A program made the translations under genes and the position numbers. Shown here in pieces: positions 1 to 8,622 of a stretch of 64,000 bases of DNA (its first letter is position 1; each line of letters opens with the position of its first letter). The stretch comes from Variovorax sp. ZS18.2.2 (lineage in GTDB: Bacteria > Pseudomonadota > Gammaproteobacteria > Burkholderiales > Burkholderiaceae_C). Below the pieces are notes generated by a model, which worked only from the letters and a program-made list of their open reading frames with translations, was not told where the DNA came from and searched no databases. The DNA lies in assembly GCF_024701975.1 (NCBI RefSeq), contig NZ_JANLNM010000001.1, positions 620,001 through 684,000 on the forward strand, written 5' to 3'.

Positions 1-800
1 ACGCCGGCCACCAGCGCGGCGAGGCCGTAGGCCGCGACCTTGTCGGTGGACGAATTGAAGTCCGCGTACTTCTTGCCGTCGTCGTACTGGAGCGCGGCCA
101 ACAGCTTGGCGGCATCGGGCTTGTAGGTGTCCAGGTCCTTGGCGTTGGTGATGAGGTTCAGGCTCAGGTAGCCCTCGCGGCCCAGCGCATAGGTGTTGTA
201 GTTGACGCCCTGGTTGTCACCCGTGCTGCCCTTCTTCTTCGAGAGCGCCGACCACACGAGGCGATGCGTCTCGGCCTCGTACTGCGGCTTCTGCGCCCAG
301 CCCGTGACCTCGATGCCGTCGATGCCGCGCTTGGCGCGCTCCTCGTTCGCGGCCTCGGTGCCTTCCTTCAGGCTCTTGAGCAGGTCGTCGGCGTTCCAGT
401 CCTTCGCGTCGTCGTCCTTGATGTAGCCCTCTTTCACGAACTTGACGACGGCCATCCAGTCGGCGTCGTCGGCGGGGAAGATCGCGCCGATGAAGGTGTC
501 GTCGGTGCGGTTGCCCATGCTGTGCATGAGCTGCGCGGCCGCGGGCGTCGGCACCCAGATGTAGCCGGCCGGCAGCTGCAGGTGGGCCTGGTCGCGCAGG
601 GGGATGTCGGCGGGGCCGGCCTTCTGCACGGCCTTGGCGGCCTTGAAGGCGGCTTCCTGCTCGGCTTCCAGCGAGTTCGCTGTAGAGGCAGTGGCCGGAG
701 CCGTTGAAGTGGTCGGTGATGCGGCGTTGCCGACATTGGTGGCCGCAAGGGCGCACGCGAGCAGCAAGCCGGCCGTCAGGCGGGCAGTACGAATACGCAA
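1..800 (-). CDS. DUF2167 family membrane-anchored protein, 3' end missing
   Basis: The reading frame runs off the left edge, so only the first ~266 codons are visible. I place the start at a TTG (800) because it is preceded by a good GAGGAG Shine-Dalgarno about 7 nt upstream and opens a Sec-type signal peptide (MRIRTARLTAGLLLACALAA). Downstream are GWAQKPQYEAETHRLVWSA and GREGYLSLNLIT, which match the DUF2167 family as I know it (periplasmic domain followed by a C-terminal membrane segment; function unknown). The C-terminal membrane segment probably begins at the window edge (AAYGLAALVAG). The ATG-initiated frames over the same bases are shadows. No neighbour gives a functional clue. Confidence 0.75.
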   Translation of the reverse strand, partial: MRIRTARLTAGLLLACALAATNVGNAASPTTSTAPATASTANSLEAEQEAAFKAAKAVQKAGPADIPLRDQAHLQLPAGYIWVPTPAAAQLMHSMGNRTDDTFIGAIFPADDADWMAVVKFVKEGYIKDDDAKDWNADDLLKSLKEGTEAANEERAKRGIDGIEVTGWAQKPQYEAETHRLVWSALSKKKGSTGDNQGVNYNTYALGREGYLSLNLITNAKDLDTYKPDAAKLLAALQYDDGKKYADFNSSTDKVAAYGLAALVAG

Positions 801-882
801 GTTCTCTCTCCTCGGTTGTTGTCGGTTTTGGTGAGACGCGAGGAGTCTATCGGGGCCCCGGCCAGTGCCCAACAGTGCGTTT

Positions 883-1305
883 TCAGGGCCAGGGCGTGGG
901 CGGCGGAATCTCGCACACCGGCTCGACGTCGATGCTCTTGAAGTCCGCCGGCGAGACGATCTCCAGGTACTCCATGTCGGGCGAGTAGTCGAACAGGAAG
1001 TGCCGGATGCCCGGCCGCTGGTGCACCACGTCGCCGGCCTCGACCAGGGTCTCCTTGTCCTCGTACATGAAGCGGGCCCAGCCCTTGAGCATGATGACGA
1101 TCTGGAAGTCCGCCTCGTGCCGGTGCCAGCCGGTGCCCGTTTCCGGTGCCATGTTGGCCTTGACCAGATGCGCGATGACCTTGCCGTTGGTGGCCTCGGC
1201 GACGCCCAGGTCGCGGTACAGGAAGAAATCGCGCAGGCCGCCCGAGACGAACTCTGTGTCACCGGGCTTGACGTGGGAGAACTGGGTGGCGGTACGGTCC
1301 AGCAT
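883..1305 (-). CDS. Cupin domain protein
   Basis: A 140-residue single-domain cupin. The barrel is recognisable from GTGWHRHEADFQIVIMLKGWARF (motif 1: His-x-His followed by Glu) and EAGDVVHQRPGIRHFLFDYS (motif 2 with its His), so a metal site is likely. The start is the ATG at 1305, preceded by AAGGAG at good spacing; an upstream ATG at 1389 would add 28 low-complexity residues and has no ribosome-binding site. The family ranges from dioxygenases to sugar isomerases, and nothing here narrows the substrate. It is transcribed away from the ArsR operon that starts at 1475. Confidence 0.8.
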   Translation of the reverse strand: MLDRTATQFSHVKPGDTEFVSGGLRDFFLYRDLGVAEATNGKVIAHLVKANMAPETGTGWHRHEADFQIVIMLKGWARFMYEDKETLVEAGDVVHQRPGIRHFLFDYSPDMEYLEIVSPADFKSIDVEPVCEIPPPTPWP

Positions 1306-1474
1306 GGGGCGCTCCTTCGCAGGTGGTTGTGTGCTGCACCGCAGCACGCATAAAGCGTTCCTGTTCGTGGGGGCTTTTGTTTGCGCCACGGGGCATTCGT
1401 GACTTTCTTCCTGTCCCTTTGACGCCCTTTGTCGCCCCTTGACGCCCCTTCACCCCCTTCCCATACTCAACCGC

Positions 1475-1942
1475 ATGGTTCACCCAGCCGCCCCTCCCGA
1501 AGCCGCAACCCTCGACGCCGTCTTCGCCGCGCTCTCCGATTCGACGCGCCGCACCGTGCTCGAAACCCTGGGCGAGCGCAGCCTCAGCGTCACCGAACTT
1601 GCCGAACCGCACGGCATGTCCCTCACCGGTTTCATGAAACACCTGCGCGTGCTCGAGAACGCAGGCCTCATCTCCCGCACGAAAGAGGGCCGCATCGTGC
1701 GCTGCGCGCTGTCGCCACGGCCCATGCAGGAGGCCGCCGTGTGGTTGTCGCGCTACGAGAAATTCTGGACCGGGCGCCTCGAGGCACTGGCGCGCTTTCT
1801 CTACCACCAGGAGGAGACCGAATGGCACAACCTGCCGACCGAGACACCGAAGAACAAGCCCGCCCGTCGCTCACCCTCCGCCGGCACTACCGCGTCGCGC
1901 CCGACAAAGTCTGGCGGGCCTGGACCGACCCGCAAGCGCTGA
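1475..1942 (+). CDS. ArsR-family winged-helix transcriptional regulator
   Basis: About 155 residues. The N-terminal ~95 form an ArsR/SmtB winged helix (AALSDSTRRTVLETLGER, then the recognition region SVTELAEPHGMSLTGFMKHLRVLENAGLI and wing KEGRIVRCALS). There is no Cys-based metal site, which fits the subgroup paired with SRPBCC/AHSA1 proteins rather than metal sensors. I chose ATG 1475 over the upstream in-frame ATG at 1439 because homology begins just after it. The C-terminus is oddly extended: the frame continues 121 nt into the following SRPBCC gene (1822-1942) and encodes a basic, low-complexity tail after the usual ending RLEALARFL. It probably autoregulates the operon; that is family-based inference. 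Confidence 0.85.
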   Translation: MVHPAAPPEAATLDAVFAALSDSTRRTVLETLGERSLSVTELAEPHGMSLTGFMKHLRVLENAGLISRTKEGRIVRCALSPRPMQEAAVWLSRYEKFWTGRLEALARFLYHQEETEWHNLPTETPKNKPARRSPSAGTTASRPTKSGGPGPTRKR

Positions 1943-2295
1943 AGCTCTGGTTCGGCCCCGACGAAATCGTCGCGGTGCCGCTGGTCGAGATCGATTTGCG
2001 CGTCGGTGGACGCTTCCGCGTGACCATGTTGGCCGACGACGGCGAGACGCACGACGTGAGCGGTACGTATCTGGAGATCGTGCCGAACCGCAAGCTCGTC
2101 TTCAGCTGGGCCTGGCGCAGCACGCCCGAGCGCGAATCGCGCGTCACGGTGCAGATCGAGCCCGACGGCGACGGCTGCGAACTCGTGCTCATGCACGAGC
2201 GGTTCTTCGATGAAGCGGCGCGCGACGGCCACAACCACGGCTGGAGCGGTGCCCTCGTCAAGCTCGGGCACTGGCTGGACAACGCAGCAGCATGA
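1822..2295 (+). CDS. SRPBCC / AHSA1-like protein
   Basis: A 157-residue START-like domain protein. Typical elements are RRHYRVAPDKVWRAWTDP near the N-terminus, LKLWFGPDE, the strand VGGRFRVTML and the C-terminal helix HNHGWSGALVKLGHWLD. These proteins bind hydrophobic ligands or act as Aha1-like factors; the ligand here is unknown. The start ATG 1822 has GGAGGAG immediately upstream, inside the end of the ArsR frame, so the two genes overlap by 121 nt. The stop overlaps the next gene by 4 nt (ATGA), implying translational coupling to the sigma factor. Confidence 0.85.
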   Translation: MAQPADRDTEEQARPSLTLRRHYRVAPDKVWRAWTDPQALKLWFGPDEIVAVPLVEIDLRVGGRFRVTMLADDGETHDVSGTYLEIVPNRKLVFSWAWRSTPERESRVTVQIEPDGDGCELVLMHERFFDEAARDGHNHGWSGALVKLGHWLDNAAA

Positions 2296-3542
2296 ACGTA
2301 TCGCTCGCCGACACCATCGATGCGATCTACCGCACCGAGTCGCGCCGCATCTTCGCCACGCTGGTGCGCTTGCTCGGCGACTTCGATCTTGCCGAAGAGG
2401 CGCTGCACGATGCCTTCCGCAGCGCCCTGGAGCAATGGCCGCGCGATGGCGTGCCCGCGAACCCGCGCGCCTGGCTGGTGTCGGCGGGGCGCTTCAAGTC
2501 CATCGACGGCATCCGCCGGCAGGCGCGCTTCACCGCGTGGGACGACGCGGCCGAGCACACGGCGGCCCTCGCCGATCCCGCGCCGGCGTGGGATGACGAC
2601 AACGCCGAAGACCTCGAAGACGACCGCCTGCGCCTCGTCTTCACCTGCTGCCACCCCGCGCTCGCGCCCGACGCGCAGGTGGCGCTCACGCTGCGCGAAG
2701 TCTGCGGCCTCGCCACCGAGGAAATCGCCCGCGCTTTTCTCGTGCCCGCGCCCACCATCGCGCAGCGCATCGTGCGCGCCAAGGCCCGCATCCGAGATGC
2801 CGGCATTCCGTACCAGGTGCCTTCGCTGGCCGAGTTGCCCGAACGGCTCGATGCGGTGCTGCGCGTGGTGTACCTCGTGTTCAACGAAGGCTATGCGGCC
2901 TCGTCGGGCGAGAGCGTCACGCGCGCCGACCTCTCGGCCGAGGCGATCCGGCTGGGCCGTCTGCTCGTCGAGCTGCTGCCCGACCCCGAGGCGCTCGGCC
3001 TGCTCGCGCTGATGCTGCTGCACGACTCGCGCCGCGCGGCCCGCACGTTGCCCGAGGGCGAACTGGTGCTGCTCGATGCGCAGGACCGCAGCCTCTGGAA
3101 CCGGGCGCAGATCGGGGAGGGCGCCGCGCTGGTCGAGCGCGCGCTGCTGTCGCGCCGTTTCGGTCCCTATGCGCTGCAGGCCGCCATCGCGGCCGTGCAT
3201 GCGGAAGCCCGCGAGCCCTCCACCACCGATTGGCCGCAGATCGTCGGCCTCTACGACGTGCTGCTGCGCCTGGATCCGTCGCCCGTGGCCGAACTCAACC
3301 GCGCCGCCGCCATCGCCATGCGCGACGGACCCGCGGCGGGGCTGGCGCTGATCGATGCGCTGCTCGCACGCGGCGAACTGGCCGACTACCACCTGGCCCA
3401 CGGCGCCCGCGCCGAACTGTGCCGCCAATTGGGTCGCATCGACGAAGCGCGCACGGCCTACGAGCGCGCGCTGTCGCTGGCGCGCCAGTTGCCCGAGCGG
3501 AAATTCCTGGAGCGGCAACTGACCCTGCTGCACCTCAAGTAG
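2292..3542 (+). CDS. ECF42-type RNA polymerase sigma factor with C-terminal extension
   Basis: 416 residues, about twice a normal ECF sigma. Region 2 is at residues ~10-75 (IFATLVRLLGDFDLAEEALHDAF, then NPRAWLVSAGRFKSIDGIRR) and region 4 at ~110-165 (LTLREVCGLATEEIARAFLV). The rest is the long extension typical of the ECF42 group (DUF6596 plus helical, TPR-like repeats), which in this group replaces a separate anti-sigma factor. ECF42 sigma factors are characteristically linked to DGPF/YCII proteins, and two such genes follow. The ATG overlaps the preceding stop (ATGA). The target promoters are not evident from the window. Confidence 0.9.
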   Translation: MNVSLADTIDAIYRTESRRIFATLVRLLGDFDLAEEALHDAFRSALEQWPRDGVPANPRAWLVSAGRFKSIDGIRRQARFTAWDDAAEHTAALADPAPAWDDDNAEDLEDDRLRLVFTCCHPALAPDAQVALTLREVCGLATEEIARAFLVPAPTIAQRIVRAKARIRDAGIPYQVPSLAELPERLDAVLRVVYLVFNEGYAASSGESVTRADLSAEAIRLGRLLVELLPDPEALGLLALMLLHDSRRAARTLPEGELVLLDAQDRSLWNRAQIGEGAALVERALLSRRFGPYALQAAIAAVHAEAREPSTTDWPQIVGLYDVLLRLDPSPVAELNRAAAIAMRDGPAAGLALIDALLARGELADYHLAHGARAELCRQLGRIDEARTAYERALSLARQLPERKFLERQLTLLHLK

Positions 3543-3635
3543 ATTTTTTTGATGCCGCTCGTGCCGGGCATGTCGATTTCCGCCATCGCCAATCGACCAG
3601 TGGTGTCCACATTCCCTCTTCAAGGAGATACCGCC

Positions 3636-4007
3636 ATGAAATACCTCTGCCTCGTTCACTACGACGAAGCGGTGATCGATACGATGCCGCCCGACGAACT
3701 CAAGGCCCTGGGCGACGAATCCCATGCCTACGACCGCGAGCTCGAAAGGGCCAGCCACTACATCGCCTCGAACGCGCTCGAATCCGTGAAGACCGCCAAG
3801 GTCGTGCAGGTGCGGGGCGGCAAGCGCTCCCACGTCGACGGCCCCTATGCCGAGGCCCGCGAACAGCTCGGCGGGTTCATCCTGATCGAGGCGCGCGACC
3901 TGAATGCCGCGATCCAGCTGGCGGGGCGCATTCCCATGGCGCGCTACGGCGCCATCGAAGTGCGGCCCATCGAAACCATCGCAAGGACCGGGGGGAATGC
4001 AGCATGA
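3636..4007 (+). CDS. YCII-related (DGPF domain) protein 1
   Basis: 123 residues, start MKYLCLVHYDE, with AAGGAG 7 nt upstream of ATG 3636. The signature DGPYAEAREQLGGF is the DGPF-type motif, followed by GRIPMARYGAIEVRPI. YCII-like proteins have a ferredoxin-like fold with a conserved His/Asp pair; the biochemical role of DGPF proteins is unknown, but they are the usual partner and target of ECF42 sigma factors. A 93-nt gap separates it from the sigma gene, so it could have its own promoter. It is about half identical by eye to the next gene, suggesting tandem duplication. Confidence 0.88.
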   Translation: MKYLCLVHYDEAVIDTMPPDELKALGDESHAYDRELERASHYIASNALESVKTAKVVQVRGGKRSHVDGPYAEAREQLGGFILIEARDLNAAIQLAGRIPMARYGAIEVRPIETIARTGGNAA

Positions 4008-4366
4008 GATACCTTTGCCTGATCTACGGAACCGAGGAACAGACGAGCCACCTCTCGCCGCAAGAGATGAACATGTACATCGACGAACACATCGACTACG
4101 ACGCGCAGTTGCACGCCCGCGGCAAGCTGGTCGTGTCCGAAGCGCTGCAGCCCGCCGGTGCGGCCACGACCCTGCGCATGCGCCGCAACAAGCTCTCCGT
4201 CACCGATGGGCCTTTCGCCGAAACCAGCGAACAGCTCGGCGGCTTCTATCTGGTCGAAGCCGAGAGCGACGAAGAAGCGCTCGAGCTCGCGGCCGGCATT
4301 CCGTCCGCCCGCTTCAGCAGCGTCGAGGTGCGGCGGGTCAAAGGCGGCGGAGCGCGAACGCCATGA
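4004..4366 (+). CDS. YCII-related (DGPF domain) protein 2
   Basis: 120 residues, start MRYLCLIYGTEE, with the DGPF core intact (VTDGPFAETSEQLGGFYLVEA). It overlaps the previous YCII gene by 4 nt (ATGA at 4004) and the following transporter by 4 nt (ATGA at 4363), so the three are almost certainly co-translated. Likely a paralogue of the gene just upstream; two adjacent copies with an ECF42 sigma factor is a common arrangement. Function unknown. Confidence 0.88.
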   Translation: MRYLCLIYGTEEQTSHLSPQEMNMYIDEHIDYDAQLHARGKLVVSEALQPAGAATTLRMRRNKLSVTDGPFAETSEQLGGFYLVEAESDEEALELAAGIPSARFSSVEVRRVKGGGARTP

Positions 4367-5955
4367 GCGGCACGCGCCCCACATCGCCACCCGCCCGTGC
4401 CACGGTGCGCGAATGGACGGGCCTGGCCGTCATCGCGCTGCCGTGCATGCTCTATTCGATGGACCTCACGGTGCTGAATCTCGCGATTCCGGCGATCAGC
4501 GAGGAGCTCAAGCCCACGGCCTCGCAGCTTCTCTGGATCGTCGACATCTACGGCTTCTTCGTGGCGGGCCTCTTGGTGACCATGGGCACGCTGGGCGACC
4601 GCATCGGCCGCAGGCGCCTGCTGCTGATCGGCGCGGCCGCGTTCGGCATCGCCTCGGTGCTGGCGGCGTTTTCGACCAGCGCGAACATGCTCATCGCCAC
4701 GCGCGCGCTGCTCGGCGTGGCGGGCGCGACGCTCGCGCCGTCGACGCTCTCGCTGATCCGCAACATGTTCCTCGACCCGGCGCAGCGCACCGTGGCCATC
4801 GGCGTGTGGATCTCGAGCTACTCGGCCGGCGCCGTCATCGGCCCGGTGCTGGGCGGGGTGCTGCTGCAGTTCTTTCCGTGGGGCTCGGTGTTCCTCATCG
4901 GCGTGCCGGTGATGGTGCTGCTGCTGGTGCTCGGGCCGATCCTTTTGCCCGAGTACCGCGATCCCGATGCGGGGCGGCTCGACCTGGCCAGCGTGGCGCT
5001 GTCGCTGGGCGCGGTGCTGGCCGTCATCTACGGCATCAAGCAGATCGCCGAGCACGGACCCGACGTGGTGCCGGCGCTGTCGATCGCGGTGGGCGTGGCC
5101 CTCGGCTGGGTGTTCGCGCGGCGGCAGAAGCGGCTTGCGAACCCGATGATCGACCTGCAGCTCTTTCGCCTGCCGGCCTTCACTGTGTCGCTTGCGGCCT
5201 ACATGCTGGCGTGCTTCGTGATGTTCGGTCTCTTTCTCTACAACGCCCAGTACCTGCAACTGGTGCTGGGCCTCTCGCCGCTGCATGCGGGGCTCTGGAG
5301 CGTGCCGGGGGCGGGGGCCTTCATCGTGGGGTCGATGGTCGTGTCGGCGCTCGTGCGGCGCATGCGCCCGGCTTACGTGATGGGCGGCGGGCTGGCCGTG
5401 GCGGCGGTGGGGTTCGCGATGCTCGTCGTGCTGCCCGCGTCCGCCGCGCAAGGCGGGCTCGCCTGGCTGGTGGCGAGCGCGGTCATCTCCTCGCTCGGCC
5501 TCGCGCCGGTGTTCACGCTGGCGACCGACGTGGTCGTGGGCAGCGCGCCGCCGGAGCGGGCCGGCGTGGCCTCGGCCATTTCGGAAACCAGTTCCGAATT
5601 CGGCGGGGCGCTGGGCATCGCGATGCTCGGCAGCATTGGCGCGGCCATCTATCGCAGCACGATGGCCGACGCGGTGCCCGCGGGGCTGGCGGGCGCGGCC
5701 GAAGTGGAGGCCGCGCGCAGCACGCTCGGCGGCGCGGTCGCGCTGGCCGCCCAGCTCTCAGGGAGCGCAGGCGCCGAGCTGCTCGATGCGGGCCGCGCCG
5801 CGCTGCTGCACGGCCTGCGCCTGACGGCCGGCATCTGCGCCGCCGTGCTGCTGATCGTGGCCGGGCTCGTCGCCTTCAGGCTGCGCGGTTCGGGTGAGGC
5901 CGGCGAAGCCAATGCCCCCGAAACACCGGGTGCCGCCGCATTGCCGGAGCGCTGA
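4363..5955 (+). CDS. MFS drug:H+ antiporter, DHA2 family (14 TM)
   Basis: 530 residues. The hydrophobic profile gives about 14 membrane segments and the DHA2 (EmrB/QacA/SmvA) motifs are clear: [15 protein letters not shown] at the end of TM1, [11 protein letters not shown] as motif A, and the motif C region [14 protein letters not shown]. SmvA-type pumps export cationic and quaternary drugs; the real substrate is unknown. As the last gene of the ArsR-SRPBCC-sigma-YCII operon it is probably an output of that regulatory unit. The ATG overlaps the preceding stop. Confidence 0.9.
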   Translation: MSGTRPTSPPARATVREWTGLAVIALPCMLYSMDLTVLNLAIPAISEELKPTASQLLWIVDIYGFFVAGLLVTMGTLGDRIGRRRLLLIGAAAFGIASVLAAFSTSANMLIATRALLGVAGATLAPSTLSLIRNMFLDPAQRTVAIGVWISSYSAGAVIGPVLGGVLLQFFPWGSVFLIGVPVMVLLLVLGPILLPEYRDPDAGRLDLASVALSLGAVLAVIYGIKQIAEHGPDVVPALSIAVGVALGWVFARRQKRLANPMIDLQLFRLPAFTVSLAAYMLACFVMFGLFLYNAQYLQLVLGLSPLHAGLWSVPGAGAFIVGSMVVSALVRRMRPAYVMGGGLAVAAVGFAMLVVLPASAAQGGLAWLVASAVISSLGLAPVFTLATDVVVGSAPPERAGVASAISETSSEFGGALGIAMLGSIGAAIYRSTMADAVPAGLAGAAEVEAARSTLGGAVALAAQLSGSAGAELLDAGRAALLHGLRLTAGICAAVLLIVAGLVAFRLRGSGEAGEANAPETPGAAALPER

Positions 5956-6002
5956 CGAACACCCATACTGGGGCTTCCACGACGAGATCACCGGAGCCTT
6001 CC

Positions 6003-6188
6003 ATGAGCAACGAACTGCGCAAGAAGCTGCACGACCTGGCGGAGCTGGCCGAGAACACCACCGACCCGCAGACCAAGGCCATCGTCGAGGCCATCCGCCT
6101 GCAGACGGCCGTGCTGAACGAGCGGCTGTTCTCCATCGAGCTGCAGCTGGGCACGCTCACCAAGCGCATGGAAAACACGACCGACTGA
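6003..6188 (+). CDS. Small hypothetical protein
   Basis: 61 residues, highly charged and helical ([19 protein letters not shown], then [19 protein letters not shown]), with heptad-like Leu spacing suggesting a short coiled coil. ATG 6003 has GGAG about 9 nt upstream. It sits between the efflux pump and aroC, 32 nt before the chorismate synthase start, and may be co-transcribed with it. No known family recognised. Confidence 0.6.
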   Translation: MSNELRKKLHDLAELAENTTDPQTKAIVEAIRLQTAVLNERLFSIELQLGTLTKRMENTTD

Positions 6189-6220
6189 GTGGGCGCCCCT
6201 TTGTGGGGATAATCCCGGCC

Positions 6221-7333
6221 ATGAGCGGCAACACTTTCGGAACACTTTTCGCGGTCACCAATTTCGGCGAATCGCATGGCCCGGCCATCGGCTGCGTCAT
6301 CGACGGCTGCCCCCCGGGCATGGCCTTGAGCGAGGCCGACATCCAGGGCGATCTGGACCGCCGCCGCCCCGGCACCAGCCGCCACGTCACGCAGCGCCAG
6401 GAGCCCGATGCGGTGCAGATCCTCTCCGGCGTCTACGAAGGCAAGACCACCGGCACGCCCATCGCCCTCCTGATCCAGAACACCGACCAGCGCAGCAAGG
6501 ACTACGGGCAGATCGCCCAGCAGTTCCGCCCCGGCCACGCCGACTTCACCTACTGGAAGAAATACGGCATCCGCGATCCGCGCGGCGGCGGACGCTCCTC
6601 GGCGCGGCTCACGGCCCCCATGGTGGCGGCCGGCGCGGTCGCCAAGAAGTGGCTGGCCGAAAAACACGGCATGGTGTTCCGCGGCTGCATGACGCAGATC
6701 GGCGAAATCGCCATTCCCTTCGAGAGCTGGGAGCATGTTCCCAACAACCCCTTCTTCGCCCCCATCGCCGATGTGAGCGAACTCGAGGCCTACATGGACC
6801 GCCTGCGCAAGGCCGGCGATTCGTGCGGCGCCCGCATCCGCGTCACGGCCACCAACGTGCCCATCGGCCTCGGCGAGCCGCTCTTCGACAAGCTCGATGC
6901 CGAAATCGCCTACGCGATGATGGGCATCAATGCGGTGAAGGCCGTGGAAATCGGCGCCGGCTGGGACAGCGTCACCCAGCGCGGCACCACGCACGGCGAC
7001 TCGATCACGCCGACCGGCTTCGTCACCAACAACGCGGGCGGCATCCTCGGCGGCATCAGCTCGGGGCAGGACCTCGAGGTGAGCATCGCGATCAAGCCCA
7101 CCAGCTCGATCATCAGCCCGCGCCAGTCCATCGACATCCACAACAACCCCGTCGAGGTGGTCACCAAGGGCCGGCACGACCCCTGCGTGGGCATCCGCGC
7201 GACGCCCATCGCCGAGGCGATGCTCGCGCTGGTGGTGATGGAGCACGTGCTGCGCAATCGCGCGCAGTGCGGCGACGTGCAGACCGACGCCCAGAAGACC
7301 GAAGCCGCGTCCCCGCAGGCGTCTTTCCTCTAG
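6221..7333 (+). CDS. aroC: Chorismate synthase
   Basis: 370 residues. Converts 5-enolpyruvylshikimate-3-phosphate to chorismate with loss of phosphate, using reduced FMN; the last shared step of aromatic amino acid synthesis, in the cytoplasm. The family signatures are intact: [18 protein letters not shown] near the N-terminus, [20 protein letters not shown] (residues ~105-125), [10 protein letters not shown] and the C-terminal [14 protein letters not shown]. Length is typical for a monofunctional AroC. The start ATG 6221 follows the small coiled-coil gene by 32 nt. Its stop overlaps the start of the next MFS gene by one base. Confidence 0.98.
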   Translation: MSGNTFGTLFAVTNFGESHGPAIGCVIDGCPPGMALSEADIQGDLDRRRPGTSRHVTQRQEPDAVQILSGVYEGKTTGTPIALLIQNTDQRSKDYGQIAQQFRPGHADFTYWKKYGIRDPRGGGRSSARLTAPMVAAGAVAKKWLAEKHGMVFRGCMTQIGEIAIPFESWEHVPNNPFFAPIADVSELEAYMDRLRKAGDSCGARIRVTATNVPIGLGEPLFDKLDAEIAYAMMGINAVKAVEIGAGWDSVTQRGTTHGDSITPTGFVTNNAGGILGGISSGQDLEVSIAIKPTSSIISPRQSIDIHNNPVEVVTKGRHDPCVGIRATPIAEAMLALVVMEHVLRNRAQCGDVQTDAQKTEAASPQASFL

Positions 7334-8526
7334 TGTCCGCCCCGCCACCAGTGGCCGCCCAGCGCGGCCACCTGCTGGCGTTCGCTGGTCTGTCGGCCAG
7401 CTATTTCGCGCACATCGGTTTCTTCAACCCCTACCTGCCGCTGTGGCTCAAGGACCTGGGGCTGCCGATCTTCACGATCAGCCTGCTGGCCTCGGTGCAG
7501 TCGATCACGCGCGTGTTCGCGCCCTATGCCTGGGGCGCGCTCAGCGACCACACCGGTCACCGCGTGATGCTGCTGCGCTTCAGCGCGGCGGTGGCGTTGC
7601 TCAGTTCCTTCGGGCTCTGGTGGCACGGCGGCGCGTGGTGGCTCGCGCTGGTGCTGCTGGTGATGTTCACCCACACCAGCTCGATGATGTCGCTCACCGA
7701 AGCCGCCATGGCGCAGCTGGTGGCCGGCGACTGGGGCCGCTACGGGCGCATCCGCCTCTGCGGCTCGGCGGGCTTCCTGCTCACCGTGTTCGTCGCGGGC
7801 GAGTGGTTCGAGCGCTTCGGCATGAAGCACTTTCCGGCCTGGGCGGCCGGCACGCTGGCCATCGTGCTCGTCGCAACGATGAAGCTGCCCGACGTGCGCG
7901 AGCCCGTGGCGGCGCACGACGCCGTCAAGGAGCCCATCGGACCCGTGCTGCGCAACCCGGTGGTGCAGTGGTTCTTCGCATCGCTGTTCTTCCAGGTGAT
8001 GTCGCACTTCTCGGTGTACGCCTTCTTCTCGCTGTACCTCGACTCGATGGGCTACAGCAAGAGCGTCATCGGCTTGTTGTGGGCGCTGTCGGTGGTGGCC
8101 GAGATCGTCTGGTTCTTCCTGCAGGGCCGCCTCATCGGCCTCTTGCCGATGCCGCGCTGGATGCTGGTGTGCAGCATCGCGGCCGTCGCGCGGCTCGGAC
8201 TCACCGCGGGGCTCGGCGGCTTCATCGCCGCGCTGGTCGTGGCGCAGTGGCTGCATGCGCTGAGCTTCGCGGCGCACCACACGACCTGCATCGCGGTGGT
8301 GTCGCGCCGCTTCCCGGGCCGGCTGCGGGGGAGAGGGCAGGCGCTCTTTACCGTGATCGGCTATGGGTTCGGCGGGGTGCTGGGCGTGTTGCTCGGCGGG
8401 GCGGTGGCACAAGAGTTCGGCTACCGCGCGATGTTCACGGCCGCGGCGTTGCTGGCGGTGGTGGGGAGCCTTTGTGCCTGGCGGGTGGTGAGGCTGGAGC
8501 AGGCGGAGCGCGCGGCCGCAGCCTGA
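7333..8526 (+). CDS. MFS transporter, HcaT-like
   Basis: 397 residues and about 12 membrane segments. Opens with a GTG that overlaps the aroC stop (TAGTG); an alternative GTG lies 18 nt downstream. The N-terminal stretch SASYFAHIGFFNPYLPLWL and the motif GALSDHTGHR resemble the phenylpropionate permease-like (MFS_1_like) group to which HcaT belongs. The substrate cannot be told from the sequence. A perfect 14-bp palindrome (8527-8540) follows the stop codon but lacks a T tract. Confidence 0.85.
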   Translation: MSAPPPVAAQRGHLLAFAGLSASYFAHIGFFNPYLPLWLKDLGLPIFTISLLASVQSITRVFAPYAWGALSDHTGHRVMLLRFSAAVALLSSFGLWWHGGAWWLALVLLVMFTHTSSMMSLTEAAMAQLVAGDWGRYGRIRLCGSAGFLLTVFVAGEWFERFGMKHFPAWAAGTLAIVLVATMKLPDVREPVAAHDAVKEPIGPVLRNPVVQWFFASLFFQVMSHFSVYAFFSLYLDSMGYSKSVIGLLWALSVVAEIVWFFLQGRLIGLLPMPRWMLVCSIAAVARLGLTAGLGGFIAALVVAQWLHALSFAAHHTTCIAVVSRRFPGRLRGRGQALFTVIGYGFGGVLGVLLGGAVAQEFGYRAMFTAAALLAVVGSLCAWRVVRLEQAERAAAA

Positions 8527-8622
8527 CGGGGCGCGCCCCGATCAAAGTGTCACGGGCCTTGCATGGCGGCGTCATCGCCGCCTTCTACGCTGCGCGCTTC
8601 GCAACGTCTTGCCCAATTTTCC

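Noticed and set aside
217..756. ATG-initiated minus-strand frame in the first gene
   Set aside because: Wrong frame. The TTG-initiated frame has a ribosome-binding site, a signal peptide and DUF2167 motifs.
8527..8540. Perfect palindrome CGGGGCGCGCCCCG after the HcaT-like MFS gene
   Set aside because: No loop and no T tract, and short GC palindromes arise by chance at this base composition; not called as a terminator.
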